This document shows, in pieces, positions 39,229-48,703 of a stretch of 64,000 bases of DNA. The position numbers and the translations under genes were made by a program. Source of the stretch: an uncultured Bacilli bacterium (GTDB lineage: Bacteria; Bacillota_I; Bacilli_A; RF39; UBA660); assembly GCA_944363715.1 (NCBI GenBank), contig CALVUX010000001.1, positions 33,672 to 97,671 on the forward strand. The letters are read 5' to 3'. Position 1 is the first letter of the stretch; every line of letters starts with the position of its first letter. The notes below the pieces were generated by a model. It had not been told where the DNA came from and did no database searches. It saw only the letters and a program-made list of their open reading frames with translations.

Positions 39229-40122
39229 TTAATTTAAAAAGTCCTTAATAAACTGCCTCGGTGGTTCTGTTAAGTTTTTTTCTTTATAAATTAAATTTAA
39301 AGATATTTCAGGTAATTTTTCTTTTACCCTTACCTCTTGTAGTATACCTTTATCTATATCATCTTTAACCATATCTTTTAATATATATCCAATACCTAGT
39401 CCCTTTTTTACCATATTATAAATAAGTTCACTAGTTTCGATAGATACCACATTATTAAAGGTTATGCTACATTCTTTGGCCAATAAATTTAAACTCTGTC
39501 TAGGGCTGCTATGAGCAACAGGTAATATCAATGGTAGGGTCTCCAAGTTTTTCAAACTTGTAATTTTTTTGTTTTTTATATATGAAGCATTAGGTAATGA
39601 TACAAAACAATGGGAAAAATTTTCTAGTTTTTTCACCGTAAAATCATCTACATCATCTTTAGCAGATAATGAATCTAATACAAAATCTATTTCATTATTT
39701 GAAAGCATTTTAAGAAGCTCACTACTTGGCCTACTAATAATGATAATATCAATATTACCATATTTTTTATGAAAATCTATTACTTTATCCATTAAGTAAA
39801 ATGAAGCAATGTGTGAGCGAATACCAATTGCTAAAGAACCGTGCTCCAAATTTTTGTTTTCTTGCATTTTCTTTTCAGCAGCCCTAAAACTATTTAAAGC
39901 TTCTTCTACAAAAACAAATAATTCTTTACCCTTTTCTGTCAAAACAATACCATTAAGTGTTCTATAAAATAACATAACATCAAGTTCTGTCTCTAAATTT
40001 TTAATAGCTTTGCTAATTGCAGGTTGGGATAAATACATATTTTTAGCTGCTTCAGAAATACTTTTACATTTTGCTACTTCATAAAATATTCGATACAAAT
40101 TTAAATTAACATTTTTATCCAT
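39229..40122 (-). CDS. LysR-family transcriptional regulator (297 residues)
   Basis: The N-terminal winged helix is classic: YRIFYEVAKCKSISEAAKNMYLSQPAISKAIKNLE (about 9-43), LFYRTLNGIVLTEKG. The C-terminal periplasmic-binding-like effector domain begins about residue 90 (LAIGIRSHIASFYLMDKVIDF). LysR proteins respond to small metabolites and usually regulate a neighbouring operon. Here the gene is embedded in the radical SAM island, 13 bases after the viperin-like gene on the same strand, so it probably controls this island. Orientation within rather than divergent to the operon is less common. Confidence 0.92.
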   Translation of the reverse strand: MDKNVNLNLYRIFYEVAKCKSISEAAKNMYLSQPAISKAIKNLETELDVMLFYRTLNGIVLTEKGKELFVFVEEALNSFRAAEKKMQENKNLEHGSLAIGIRSHIASFYLMDKVIDFHKKYGNIDIIIISRPSSELLKMLSNNEIDFVLDSLSAKDDVDDFTVKKLENFSHCFVSLPNASYIKNKKITSLKNLETLPLILPVAHSSPRQSLNLLAKECSITFNNVVSIETSELIYNMVKKGLGIGYILKDMVKDDIDKGILQEVRVKEKLPEISLNLIYKEKNLTEPPRQFIKDFLN

Positions 40123-40135
40123 GAATCCTCCATAT

Positions 40136-40876
40136 TTAAATTAGTTTCTTAGCTACTCTAATATCTTTACCATTTTCACTATAAACTACTTCACCAGAAC
40201 TAAGCACAATAAAATGCCTTTCCTCTAATTCATCAAAATTTTGAATTCTTATTTTAAAATTTTGATTCTTATTTTGATATTTACGAGAAAATTCTTTAAA
40301 CTGTCTATCTGTTATTGAAAGTTTATTTTTTTCTTTTAATGCTTTACCTCTAACAGGCCAAAATCTTAATATTTTCCAATAGTCTATATTATACTTACAA
40401 ATTTCATTATATAATTCATCTATATAATGAATATTTTTACTAAATAAAACAGTATTTAATTGAATTTCTATCTTGAAATTACTTTCATTTATTTGCGTTA
40501 AAATATCTTTAATATGAGCATAATAGCCGGTGCCGATACCATACTTTTCATTTAAAGTATCATCAACAAAATCTAAAGAAATAATGAGTTTATCAATATT
40601 ATTAATATTATCCAGCAAATTAGTTCTATTTAATAAAGTTGCATTGGTATTAACATAATTTAATAGTCCTTTTTCTTTACTTAGTTTAAGTAGTTTCTGA
40701 AAATCATCATATAAAAACGGTTCTCCCCCAGACCATGAAATCTCATTAACTCCTAAACTAATTAGTTTATCTAAAATTTTTTCATTTTCATCAAGGGATA
40801 AATCTTTTTCATTAAATTTAAAACAATACCTACATTTTCTGTTGCATTTGCTTGTTATATTCCAGCACGCTTTCAT
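40136..40876 (-). CDS. Viperin-like radical SAM enzyme (246 residues)
   Basis: The radical SAM cluster motif is CNRKCRYCF (C11, C15, C18). The Phe after the third Cys is typical of viperins. ISWSGGEPFL (46-55) follows. The rest keeps viperin order: ISLDFVDDTLNEKYGIGTG (CDSFDEEVN..IGRG in viperin), IQLNTVLFSKN (KINSVINRFN), DYWKILRFWPVRGKA (RWKVFQxLxxxGE) and LSITDRQFKEF (FVISDEEFDRF). It is shorter than animal or typical bacterial viperins and lacks an N-terminal extension. Viperins convert CTP (or UTP/GTP in prokaryotes) to 3'-deoxy-3',4'-didehydro nucleotides. A MoaA-like function is the alternative. The ATG at 40876 lies inside the CYTH gene end (47-base overlap), showing coupling. Confidence 0.6.
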   Translation of the reverse strand: MKACWNITSKCNRKCRYCFKFNEKDLSLDENEKILDKLISLGVNEISWSGGEPFLYDDFQKLLKLSKEKGLLNYVNTNATLLNRTNLLDNINNIDKLIISLDFVDDTLNEKYGIGTGYYAHIKDILTQINESNFKIEIQLNTVLFSKNIHYIDELYNEICKYNIDYWKILRFWPVRGKALKEKNKLSITDRQFKEFSRKYQNKNQNFKIRIQNFDELEERHFIVLSSGEVVYSENGKDIRVAKKLI

Positions 40877-41423
40877 AACTATCATCACCAAACTTCAATT
40901 CTTTTATTTCTTTTATATTAATACCATATATCTCACGATAAATAGATTCCACATCTAATGTTGTAGCATCTGATAAACTATAACCTATTTTGTTTAAAGT
41001 ATTAATAACATCTTTATTATTTTTTCCTTCTATTTCGGCATAAGTAGGTATTAAAGGCCAAGAATCAATGGAAATTTCAACATTATCCAATAAAAATAAT
41101 TTACGGTAATTTTCTTGATAATTACGAGCTATATATCCTAATTGATTTAAAATAATGTTTGTATTATCAAAATCATCCACTGTCACTTCTAATTCTTCAG
41201 TACCATCTATTGCATGTTTATCTTTTATTTCTTTAATAGTCAATGTAGTTTTATTTCCATTAGTCCTAAGGCGTATCCATTTATTGGGATTTATTGGATT
41301 AAAATCATAAACATATCTTCTTTGTAAAAATTCACCTTGTTTAATTGCACCGACATTTAATAATTTATTAATAAAATGCGTTTCATCAATTTCAAGTATT
41401 GTAACTTCATTTTCTTTAACCAT
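40830..41423 (-). CDS. CYTH-domain protein, CyaB/class IV cyclase-like (197 residues), first gene of the island
   Basis: The N-terminal strand ENEVTILEID matches the CyaB pattern EIEVKILDID except that the Lys of ExExK is Thr. Other blocks are GEFLQRRYVYDF, KWIRLRTNGNKTTLTIKEI, GTEELEVTVDDF and PTYAEIEGKN, all at their family positions. Such proteins bind or hydrolyse nucleoside triphosphates or triphosphate, or cyclise ATP. The missing Lys questions activity. It is the promoter-proximal gene (TTTTAA-17-TATAAT at 41445-41473; ATGGAGGAA ribosome binding site; ATG at 41423), and its 3' end overlaps the viperin-like gene. Confidence 0.78.
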   Translation of the reverse strand: MVKENEVTILEIDETHFINKLLNVGAIKQGEFLQRRYVYDFNPINPNKWIRLRTNGNKTTLTIKEIKDKHAIDGTEELEVTVDDFDNTNIILNQLGYIARNYQENYRKLFLLDNVEISIDSWPLIPTYAEIEGKNNKDVINTLNKIGYSLSDATTLDVESIYREIYGINIKEIKELKFGDDSYESVLEYNKQMQQKM

Positions 41424-41444
41424 AATATTCCTCCATCTACACGT

Positions 41445-41473
41445 ATTATACAACATCATATTATATTTTAAAA
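41445..41473 (-). promoter_or_regulatory. Promoter of the radical SAM island
   Basis: Minus strand TTTTAA (41468-41473), 17-nt spacer, TATAAT (41445-41450), 22 bases before the CYTH gene ATG. Confidence 0.5.
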
Positions 41474-41531
41474 GAAAAACTAAATTAATTGAATATAATA
41501 ATTTACTTATTACAATCTTTTAATTTAGTCA

Positions 41532-42053
41532 TTAATATTTATTAATCATTTTATAAAACTTATAACTATTAATTGGTCTATATAAAAGAAATAAAAACGA
41601 AGCCATTATAGTACTAGTAAACAAAAGAAAATTAATAGTAGTGATATTTTGATATAGTATTAAATTTAAAACTGTAAGCATAAAGAAAGCAATTAGTAAA
41701 ATAAAATATTTAATTCTAAATGTTCTATTCTTCTTATACATTTCCTTTAATTTATCTAAAGTTACTTTCTTCCCTTTTTTATTAAAAATATCTTTAATAG
41801 TAGAGTTTGCAATAAGAGTTATAACTATACCAAAGATAATACCAACTAATACTATAAATAGATATGAATATGGTAAATAGTAACTAAAACAAGCATAAGC
41901 AAGATAGAAGATAAAACCTATGATAATACCTATTACTCCTACTATATTACAATTATTATTTTTATTATCACTAGTATAAACTAATTTATCATTAAAATTA
42001 TAATAGTAGTTTATATTCTTTTTTGAATCTTTATATACTAATACATAATTCAT
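41532..42053 (-). CDS. Four-helix membrane protein (173 residues)
   Basis: No family recognised. A soluble N-terminal part (about 1-36) is followed by four hydrophobic helices: IVGVIGIIIGFIFYLAYACF, YLFIVLVGIIFGIVITLIA, IKYFILLIAFFMLTVLNLIL and FLLFTSTIMASFLFLLY. Between helices 2 and 3 is a Lys-rich cytosolic loop (FNKKGKKVTLDKLKEMYKKNRTF). It starts at the last base of the upstream 257-residue gene, so it is the third gene of the mutS unit. A membrane scaffold or transport role cannot be decided. Confidence 0.6.
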   Translation of the reverse strand: MNYVLVYKDSKKNINYYYNFNDKLVYTSDNKNNNCNIVGVIGIIIGFIFYLAYACFSYYLPYSYLFIVLVGIIFGIVITLIANSTIKDIFNKKGKKVTLDKLKEMYKKNRTFRIKYFILLIAFFMLTVLNLILYQNITTINFLLFTSTIMASFLFLLYRPINSYKFYKMINKY

Positions 42054-42826
42054 TAGTTATCATCCCTTTTTATTTTTCTATTATTAAGTAAGATATATTG
42101 TCTTTCTTTAGGAGTATAATCTTTTTCTTTCTCTAAGAGATTATTAATTTGAAGAATAATATTAACCATTTGCGTATTATTAGAATTATCAAGAGAAATA
42201 TTTCCAAACTGATAAATTAAATCAAATACATTACCAGTATATTCTTCTTCTTCACTACTATCATTTACATTAAATAATGCCTTATTACTAGTCACATCAA
42301 AAGCTAACTCTTTATAATTATCAGGTAGTATTCGCATATTTTCATATATATCATTAACTATATATAGCTTTAATTGTTTATAATAATCAGAATGAATAAA
42401 TTGTAAGTTAAGAATAGTATTATCTATATATTCTTTTATGGCTTTAACATCTAAACCATATTGATATTCTCCTATATCAGCACTTACTATTTCTTTATTT
42501 ATAAAGTATAGTCTAAAGCTTTGAATAATATATTTATCATTAGTTCTTATATTATTAATATACGATAAGATAAAACTGTTATTATTAATAGTTAACCTCA
42601 TATCTTCTCCTAAGAGACTCTTACTATCTGAATTTTCTATAAAAATATCATTATTAACTATTCTAATAGATATTCCATTACTTAAATCAAAGCTATATTC
42701 ATTACATTCTATAATTTTAGATGTATAACTATCTTTAAGATAAGACTTTAAAATTTTACTTACTACAATATTATTTTCTACTAAATTACATCTGTCTTTT
42801 ATTAATTGTACTAAATCTGTTTTCAT
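42053..42826 (-). CDS. Hypothetical protein, 257 residues
   Basis: No family recognised. It is soluble, with a beta-rich first half (SIRIVNNDIFIEN, LRLTINNNSFILSYI) and a helical second half ending in a basic tail (YILLNNRKIKRDDN). It sits between mutS (2-base gap) and the membrane protein (1-base overlap), so the three are co-translated. The linkage to mutS is probably operonic convenience. Confidence 0.6.
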   Translation of the reverse strand: MKTDLVQLIKDRCNLVENNIVVSKILKSYLKDSYTSKIIECNEYSFDLSNGISIRIVNNDIFIENSDSKSLLGEDMRLTINNNSFILSYINNIRTNDKYIIQSFRLYFINKEIVSADIGEYQYGLDVKAIKEYIDNTILNLQFIHSDYYKQLKLYIVNDIYENMRILPDNYKELAFDVTSNKALFNVNDSSEEEEYTGNVFDLIYQFGNISLDNSNNTQMVNIILQINNLLEKEKDYTPKERQYILLNNRKIKRDDN

Positions 42827-42828
42827 AT

Positions 42829-45399
42829 CTATTTTCCTTCTTTCTTTATTTTTTCTTTTAATTCATATAAGAAGTTTAAAGCATTAATTGGTGTCATATT
42901 TAATGGATCACACTCTTTAACCATCTCTTCTATTTCATTAATATTCTCTTCAACTTTAACTTCTTCTTCATCTAGACTAAATAAACTAGTCTGAGTAAAT
43001 TCTCTTTCTTTAGCCCCTTCACTTTCATAGACATTAAGTATCTCTTCAGCTCGTTTAATTAAAGATGATGGTAAGTGTGCAAGAGAAGCAACATTAAGTC
43101 CATAACTCTTATCAACAGCACCTAACTTTATCTTATGTAAGAAAGTGAGTTTTCCATCTTCTTCTACAGCAGATACATGAACATTTTGTAAGTGTTTTAG
43201 ACTATTAGATAGACTTGTTAGTTCATGATAATGAGTAGAAAACATTGTCTTTGCCCCTATCTTATCATGGATATATTCAAGTATTGCTTGAGCCAAACTC
43301 ATTCCATCATAAGTAGCAGTTCCACGTCCTAATTCATCGAATAAAATTAAACTATTCTTTGTTGCATTCTCTAAAGCAAGATTAGCTTCTTTCATCTCTA
43401 CCATAAATGTAGATTCCCCACTTACTAAATCATCACTTGCCCCTATTCTTGTAAAGATCTTATCAAATATTGGCATAGAGCAACTCTTAGCAGGTACAAA
43501 ACAACCTATCTGAGCCATTATAACAGTAATTGCAAACTGTCTCATATAAGTAGATTTACCAGCCATATTAGGGCCTGTTATTAAAAGTATACTTGTATCT
43601 TCATCCATGATTATATCATTTGAAACATACTTCTTATCTTCCTTAGCCATAACTTCTTCGATAACAGGATGCCGTGATGCAATTATTTTAACAGTATGGT
43701 TATCTGTAATAGTAGGTCTTACAAAGTTATACATATCAGAAACAGTAGAAAATGCTTGTAACATATCAACTTCGGCAATTATACCTGCTGTTTTTTGTAA
43801 AGGATGAATATACCTTTTAATAGTCTCTCTTATCTTCATAAATAAATCATATTCTAAGTTAATAATCTTTTCTTCTGCCCCTAATATAATATTTTCTTTC
43901 TCTTTAAGTAAAGGAGTAATAAATCTTTCACAATTAGATAAAGTTTGTTTTCTCTCATAACCATACTCATCTTTTAACTCTTTAACTTGTCCTTTACTAA
44001 CTTCTATATAATAGCCAAAGACTTTATTAAAACCTACTTTTAAGTTCTTAATACCAGTTCTCTCTTTCTCTTTTTGTTCAAGTTCTAAGATAAAGTCTTT
44101 AGAACCACTAGATATACTTCTTAATTCATCTAACTCAACGTTATATCCATCTTTAATAAGATGCCCTTCTCTTAAAGTAATAGGAGGATCTTCTACTATA
44201 CTTTTATCAAGTAAACTAAACACTTCAGGAAAGTCCTCTATTTCTTTATAATAGTTTAACTCTTTTAAGATTCTCTTAATCTCTGGTAATACTTTTAAAC
44301 TGTTTTTAAGTTGTAACAAGTCTCTTGCATTTAAATTACCATAAGTAATTCTACTAGCAAGTCGCTCTAAGTCATAAACTTCATTTAAATTATTTTTTAA
44401 ATCATCTCTTAAAATAAATTCTACTCTTAACTTATCTACAAAGTTATATCTTTTCTCTATTTCTTTTTTATTAGTCAAAGGACTCTCTATATTTTGTTTT
44501 AAAAGTCTACTACCCATAGCAGTCTTATTCTTATCTAAAAGCCATAATAGACTATAAGTTCTCTCTCTTAATCTAACAGTCTCAGTAAGTTCAAGATTCC
44601 TTTTCGTATTATTATCTATTAATAAATGTTCTTTAACATCCTCAATTCTTGCTTCCCCTAAATGAGATAAATCTCCTTTTTTAGTATTAGTAAGATATGC
44701 AAGTAAATGTTTAATACCAGTCTCTTCTCTAACATCTTTTAAGTTTTTATAAACATAACTATATTCACTACCGTTATATAATTCATCATAGATAGTAACA
44801 TTTAAATGATATGTAGTTCTAAGTATATTAACAAACTCTCTATCTATTTTATTATTAACAATTATTTCACTAAAGTTATGCCTTAAGACTTCTCTAAGTA
44901 GTGAATCCTTATCTCCATTTTCTAATAAAACATAAACCTCACCAGTAGATACATCAGAGTATGATAAGACATAACAGTATTCTAAATCATAAATGGATGC
45001 GATAAAGTTATTATCTTTAGCATTAATAGATGAATCTAATCTTGTCCCTTTAGTAACTACTTGTATAACATCTCTTTTTACCATATCTTTAGTAGTTTTA
45101 GGATCTTCTAACTGTTCTACTATTGCAACTTTATAACCTTTATCTATTAGTTTATCTAAATACCCTTGATAAGCTTTAAAAGGCACTCCACACATAGGAA
45201 CACGTTCATCAAGCCCTGCATTACGTCCTGTAAGAGTTAATTCTAACTCACGTGAGGCAATAATAGCATCTTCAAAAAACATTTCATAAAAGTCACCAAG
45301 TCTAAAAAAGATAATAGTATCTTCATAATTATCTTTTATCTCTAAATATTGTCTCATCATTGGACTAATTTTTTCTCTATCTACTTCACTACGTTTCAA
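42829..45399 (-). CDS. mutS: DNA mismatch repair protein MutS
   Basis: Recognises mismatches and small loops. It has 856 residues, full length. Domain I has the mismatch-reading FYEMF motif (GDFYEMFFEDA, about 36-46). Connector, lever and clamp regions follow. The ATPase carries GPNMAGKSTYMRQ (Walker A), FDELGRGTATYDG (Walker B/signature) and STHYHEL. A C-terminal QTSLFSLDEE is a likely beta-clamp-binding motif. The usual partner mutL is not adjacent in the window. Start ATG at 45399. Confidence 0.97.
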   Translation of the reverse strand: MKRSEVDREKISPMMRQYLEIKDNYEDTIIFFRLGDFYEMFFEDAIIASRELELTLTGRNAGLDERVPMCGVPFKAYQGYLDKLIDKGYKVAIVEQLEDPKTTKDMVKRDVIQVVTKGTRLDSSINAKDNNFIASIYDLEYCYVLSYSDVSTGEVYVLLENGDKDSLLREVLRHNFSEIIVNNKIDREFVNILRTTYHLNVTIYDELYNGSEYSYVYKNLKDVREETGIKHLLAYLTNTKKGDLSHLGEARIEDVKEHLLIDNNTKRNLELTETVRLRERTYSLLWLLDKNKTAMGSRLLKQNIESPLTNKKEIEKRYNFVDKLRVEFILRDDLKNNLNEVYDLERLASRITYGNLNARDLLQLKNSLKVLPEIKRILKELNYYKEIEDFPEVFSLLDKSIVEDPPITLREGHLIKDGYNVELDELRSISSGSKDFILELEQKEKERTGIKNLKVGFNKVFGYYIEVSKGQVKELKDEYGYERKQTLSNCERFITPLLKEKENIILGAEEKIINLEYDLFMKIRETIKRYIHPLQKTAGIIAEVDMLQAFSTVSDMYNFVRPTITDNHTVKIIASRHPVIEEVMAKEDKKYVSNDIIMDEDTSILLITGPNMAGKSTYMRQFAITVIMAQIGCFVPAKSCSMPIFDKIFTRIGASDDLVSGESTFMVEMKEANLALENATKNSLILFDELGRGTATYDGMSLAQAILEYIHDKIGAKTMFSTHYHELTSLSNSLKHLQNVHVSAVEEDGKLTFLHKIKLGAVDKSYGLNVASLAHLPSSLIKRAEEILNVYESEGAKEREFTQTSLFSLDEEEVKVEENINEIEEMVKECDPLNMTPINALNFLYELKEKIKKEGK

Positions 45400-45410
45400 A
45401 TTATCACTAC

Positions 45411-46409
45411 CTATCTTTTCATCAATTTAAGAAGTCTTTTATTAATTTCTGGGTTAGCAGTTTCATATCTAGCAAACACATAATGATTTCCTATATAATA
45501 GCCACTATTTTTTCTGAAATTTTGATTTGTTAAATTATTATAAGCATTAATTAAAGCATCTTTTTCTCTTTCTACTTTTCTTCTTTGGTGTTCATTTTTT
45601 ATTTCCATGCTATTTAATCTATTATAAATTTCATAAACTCTTACTCCACTTTGCAATTCTATCTCATAAAAAGCTGAGGCAATAGAAAATAATAATAGAT
45701 CTTTATTTTTAGAATCACTTGCTAATATTCTTTGTTGTTGAGTTAATAATTTCTCTTTTAAGTGAGCTTTTTTCCATTCCTTTAAATTACTACATTCTCT
45801 CTCATCATCACTATATAAACCAACATCTATTCTTTTAGCGATGATAATATCGTTCAAAATATCTTCCAATAAACGATAATTGTCTATATCTAAATATGAA
45901 TCACATTTTTCATACTTGTTCTTCTTCCTTAAATATAATACTTTTATTAGTGGAATATCATCTTTAGTATAATTTTTAGGATCATATCCATATACTGAAT
46001 TTATACTATCACTTAAAAGCATATTTTCTTCATCACTTAAATCACTGCTATCTTCACCATTAATTGCATCAGTTAAATAATTATTTTTCCTAACAAAGAA
46101 ATGGAATTCATCTATTGGAAAAGGAAAAGCTTCACTTTTTATAAAGTCAACATATAAACTTTCAAGACCTTTCTCTAATTCATCTATCTTTGTTTGATTA
46201 AGTTTATATCTAATAAAATCTATATTACAATTAATATCATCAAAAATCTTTTTATCACTACTACTTAAATTATTATAAAAACTTATTGTTTTAGTTAATT
46301 TATCATCTTGTAATAGTTCATTTATCATATTTTTAGTTTCTTCTATTCTATCTTTTATATCTTTATAATTATTATAATAATCTTTAATTTCATCTTTATT
46401 GTACTGCAT
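45411..46409 (-). CDS. Hypothetical helical protein, paralogue of the next gene (332 residues)
   Basis: No family recognised. It is all-helical, Lys/Asp/Asn-rich and cytosolic. It shares a clear C-terminal pattern with the gene at 46423-47394: NAYNNLTNQNFRKNSGYY...YATF-type ending ETANPEINKRLLKLMK versus ETANPTINSKILKMKN. The two also share a middle block SINSVYGYDPKNYTKDDIPLIKVLY. They are tandem duplicates. The second ATG (46409) gives better spacing from AAGGAG. It lies 11 bases before mutS, so it could be part of the same transcript. Confidence 0.62.
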   Translation of the reverse strand: MQYNKDEIKDYYNNYKDIKDRIEETKNMINELLQDDKLTKTISFYNNLSSSDKKIFDDINCNIDFIRYKLNQTKIDELEKGLESLYVDFIKSEAFPFPIDEFHFFVRKNNYLTDAINGEDSSDLSDEENMLLSDSINSVYGYDPKNYTKDDIPLIKVLYLRKKNKYEKCDSYLDIDNYRLLEDILNDIIIAKRIDVGLYSDDERECSNLKEWKKAHLKEKLLTQQQRILASDSKNKDLLLFSIASAFYEIELQSGVRVYEIYNRLNSMEIKNEHQRRKVEREKDALINAYNNLTNQNFRKNSGYYIGNHYVFARYETANPEINKRLLKLMKR

Positions 46410-46422
46410 CATTAACTCCTTA

Positions 46423-47394
46423 TTAATATAAATTTTTCATCTTTAGTATCTTACTATTTATAGTAGGATTTGCTGTCTCAAAAGTAGCGTAACAAATATC
46501 ATTATCGTTATCAAAGTATTCACATTCTTTTCTAAAGTTAATATTAGTTAAATTATAATAAGCTTTAACTAAAGCATCTTTAAAGTAATCTTTATCACTT
46601 TCACTAATATTACTTTCTTCTATTTCTTTTAAAAGAGCAGTAACTCTTTTACCTTCAAGCATAGATACCTCGTATTTAGCAGTATCTATTAAATATAAAA
46701 GTAAATATTTAAAGGAACTATCACTATTTTTAATTTCTAAAGAAGTATTTAAAATAGATTCTTTTAATTCTTTAATAAGGGGACGCCTATTATCTTTATA
46801 AGTTAAATGTTTTTTATCTAAATTATGAATTTTTTTAACTCTATCTATAATTATATCTTGTATAGGTGTAACAGAAATATAATTTTTAGGGAATTTAATT
46901 TCATCATTTTTAATTTTTTCAAATATTACTTTAATTAATGGTATATCATCAACTGTAAGATTATCATTAAATCCATATATGTCATTTATAACATTTTGCA
47001 TAAATAGTTTTATTTCATCACTTACTTTTAAGTCTTCTGTAGACTCATGTGTTAAAGCATTATAAGTATTAACACCATTTTTTATATAAAGATTAGTAAC
47101 ACTTTCTTTATTTAAAGGAAAATACTTACAATTAACTATCTCTAAATATAACATAGTTTTATAGCCATTATATTTATCTATATTATTAGTAGTATTATAA
47201 TATTTTAAAATATCACTATCACTATAAATATCTCTAAAACTTTCTTTTTGTTCTTCATTTAAACTAAAATACAATTTACCTACTTTAGTTTTAATTAATT
47301 TATTATATAATATATCTTTTGTTTCCATCTCTTGTTTAATAAGAGCATTTATTACTTTATATTTTTTATAATATTCTTCTAACTTTTCTTCCAT
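46423..47394 (-). CDS. Hypothetical helical protein, tandem paralogue (323 residues)
   Basis: A tandem duplicate of the neighbour at 45411-46409, with the same block order: an N-terminal "LEEYYKKYKVINALI" helix, NVINDIYGFNDNLTVDDIPLIKVIF, KAYYNLTNINFRKECEYF and the ETANPTIN end. It is soluble with no catalytic motif visible. The ribosome binding site AGGAGGG precedes the ATG at 47394, and the gene is divergent from rarA. It is probably the first gene of the unit that leads into mutS. Confidence 0.62.
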   Translation of the reverse strand: MEEKLEEYYKKYKVINALIKQEMETKDILYNKLIKTKVGKLYFSLNEEQKESFRDIYSDSDILKYYNTTNNIDKYNGYKTMLYLEIVNCKYFPLNKESVTNLYIKNGVNTYNALTHESTEDLKVSDEIKLFMQNVINDIYGFNDNLTVDDIPLIKVIFEKIKNDEIKFPKNYISVTPIQDIIIDRVKKIHNLDKKHLTYKDNRRPLIKELKESILNTSLEIKNSDSSFKYLLLYLIDTAKYEVSMLEGKRVTALLKEIEESNISESDKDYFKDALVKAYYNLTNINFRKECEYFDNDNDICYATFETANPTINSKILKMKNLY

Positions 47395-47485
47395 ACGAAA
47401 CCCTCCTACTTAAAAGTATAACATCAATATCTTTAAAATAATAGTTTTTTTTGATAAAATAATCTAGTAGAAAGAAAGTGATTAT

Positions 47486-48703
47486 ATGGATAAACCATTA
47501 GCATTAAAACTTGCTCCAGCATCTTTAAGTGAAGTAATAGGTCAAAAACACTTAGTAGGAGAAGATAAAATATTAAGTAATTTAGTTAAGAATAAAAAAA
47601 TATTTTCTATGATTTTATATGGTAAACCTGGTATTGGTAAAACTTCTATCGCTAATGCTATTATTAATGATTTAGGAGTAAGACATAGATTTTTAAATGC
47701 TACAGTTAACTCAAAAAAAGATCTAGATATTGTTATAGAAGAAGCGAAAATGTATGATGGACTAGTTCTTATTATGGATGAAATACATAGATTAAACAAA
47801 GATAAACAAGATATCTTACTACCTTGTTTAGAAAGTGGTCTTATTACTTTAATAGGTATGACTACTAGTAATCCCTATCATGCAATTAATCCTGCAATTA
47901 GGTCACGTTGTCAATTATTTGAACTTAAAGAACTTGAAACAGAAGATATTATAGATGGTTTAAAAAGAGCGGTTAAAAGTCCTTATTTACCTAATATAAA
48001 GATAGATGATGAAACTATTAATTATATCGCTAAACTTTCAGGAAATGATTTGAGATATGCTTATAATCTTTTAGAAATAGCATACTACTCTACTAATGAT
48101 TTTAAAGTAGATTTAGATGTAGTTAAAAAGATAAATAGTAAACCTGTATTTAATGCTGATAAAAATGGGGATGGTTACTACGATATGTTATCTGCTTTTC
48201 AAAAATCTATTAGAGGAAGTGATGTTGATGCATCTCTTCACTATTTAGCAAGATTAATTACTATAGGAGATTTAGATAGTATCTTTAGACGTATGTCTGT
48301 TATTGCCTATGAAGATATAGGACTTGCTAATCCATCAATTGGTCCAAAAGTAATGGCAGCGATAGAAGCCGCTAAATTAGTAGGATTACCAGAAGCAAGA
48401 ATTCCACTAGGAACTATCGTTACAGAAATGGCTCTATCTCCTAAAAGTAATACTGCCCATATCGCTTTAGATGAAGCTTTAAATGATATTGAAAAAGGAA
48501 ATGTCGGGGATATTCCTAAACACTTAAAAAATCCAAGTGATACATATAAATATCCTCATGACTATAAAAATGCTTTTGTTAAACAACAATACTTACCCGA
48601 TAAGTTAAAAAATAAGAAATATTATCATCCAAAAGATTTAGGTTATGAACGTAAATTAAAAGAGATATACTTATATATAGAAAAACAAAAGAAGGAAAAT
48701 TAA
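47486..48703 (+). CDS. rarA: Replication-associated recombination protein A (RarA/MgsA)
   Basis: An AAA+ ATPase of the clamp-loader clade that acts at stalled forks. It has 405 residues. PLALKLAPASLSEVIGQKHLVG is the N-terminal signature. LYGKPGIGKTSIA is Walker A, VLIMDEIHRLNKDKQDI is Walker B, and TSNPYHAINPAIRSRCQLFEL holds sensor 1 and the Arg finger. The C-terminal tetramerisation part includes DVDASLHYLARLI, RRMSVIAYEDIGLANP and PSDTYKYPHDY. It is monocistronic. The stop codon overlaps that of the convergent HipA-like gene (TTAA, 48700-48703). Confidence 0.95.
   Translation: MDKPLALKLAPASLSEVIGQKHLVGEDKILSNLVKNKKIFSMILYGKPGIGKTSIANAIINDLGVRHRFLNATVNSKKDLDIVIEEAKMYDGLVLIMDEIHRLNKDKQDILLPCLESGLITLIGMTTSNPYHAINPAIRSRCQLFELKELETEDIIDGLKRAVKSPYLPNIKIDDETINYIAKLSGNDLRYAYNLLEIAYYSTNDFKVDLDVVKKINSKPVFNADKNGDGYYDMLSAFQKSIRGSDVDASLHYLARLITIGDLDSIFRRMSVIAYEDIGLANPSIGPKVMAAIEAAKLVGLPEARIPLGTIVTEMALSPKSNTAHIALDEALNDIEKGNVGDIPKHLKNPSDTYKYPHDYKNAFVKQQYLPDKLKNKKYYHPKDLGYERKLKEIYLYIEKQKKEN

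Noticed and set aside
40136..40876. Assigning the radical SAM enzyme as MoaA (molybdenum cofactor)
   Set aside because: It lacks the second C-terminal cluster cysteines and the C-terminal GG of MoaA. The blocks match viperin order better.
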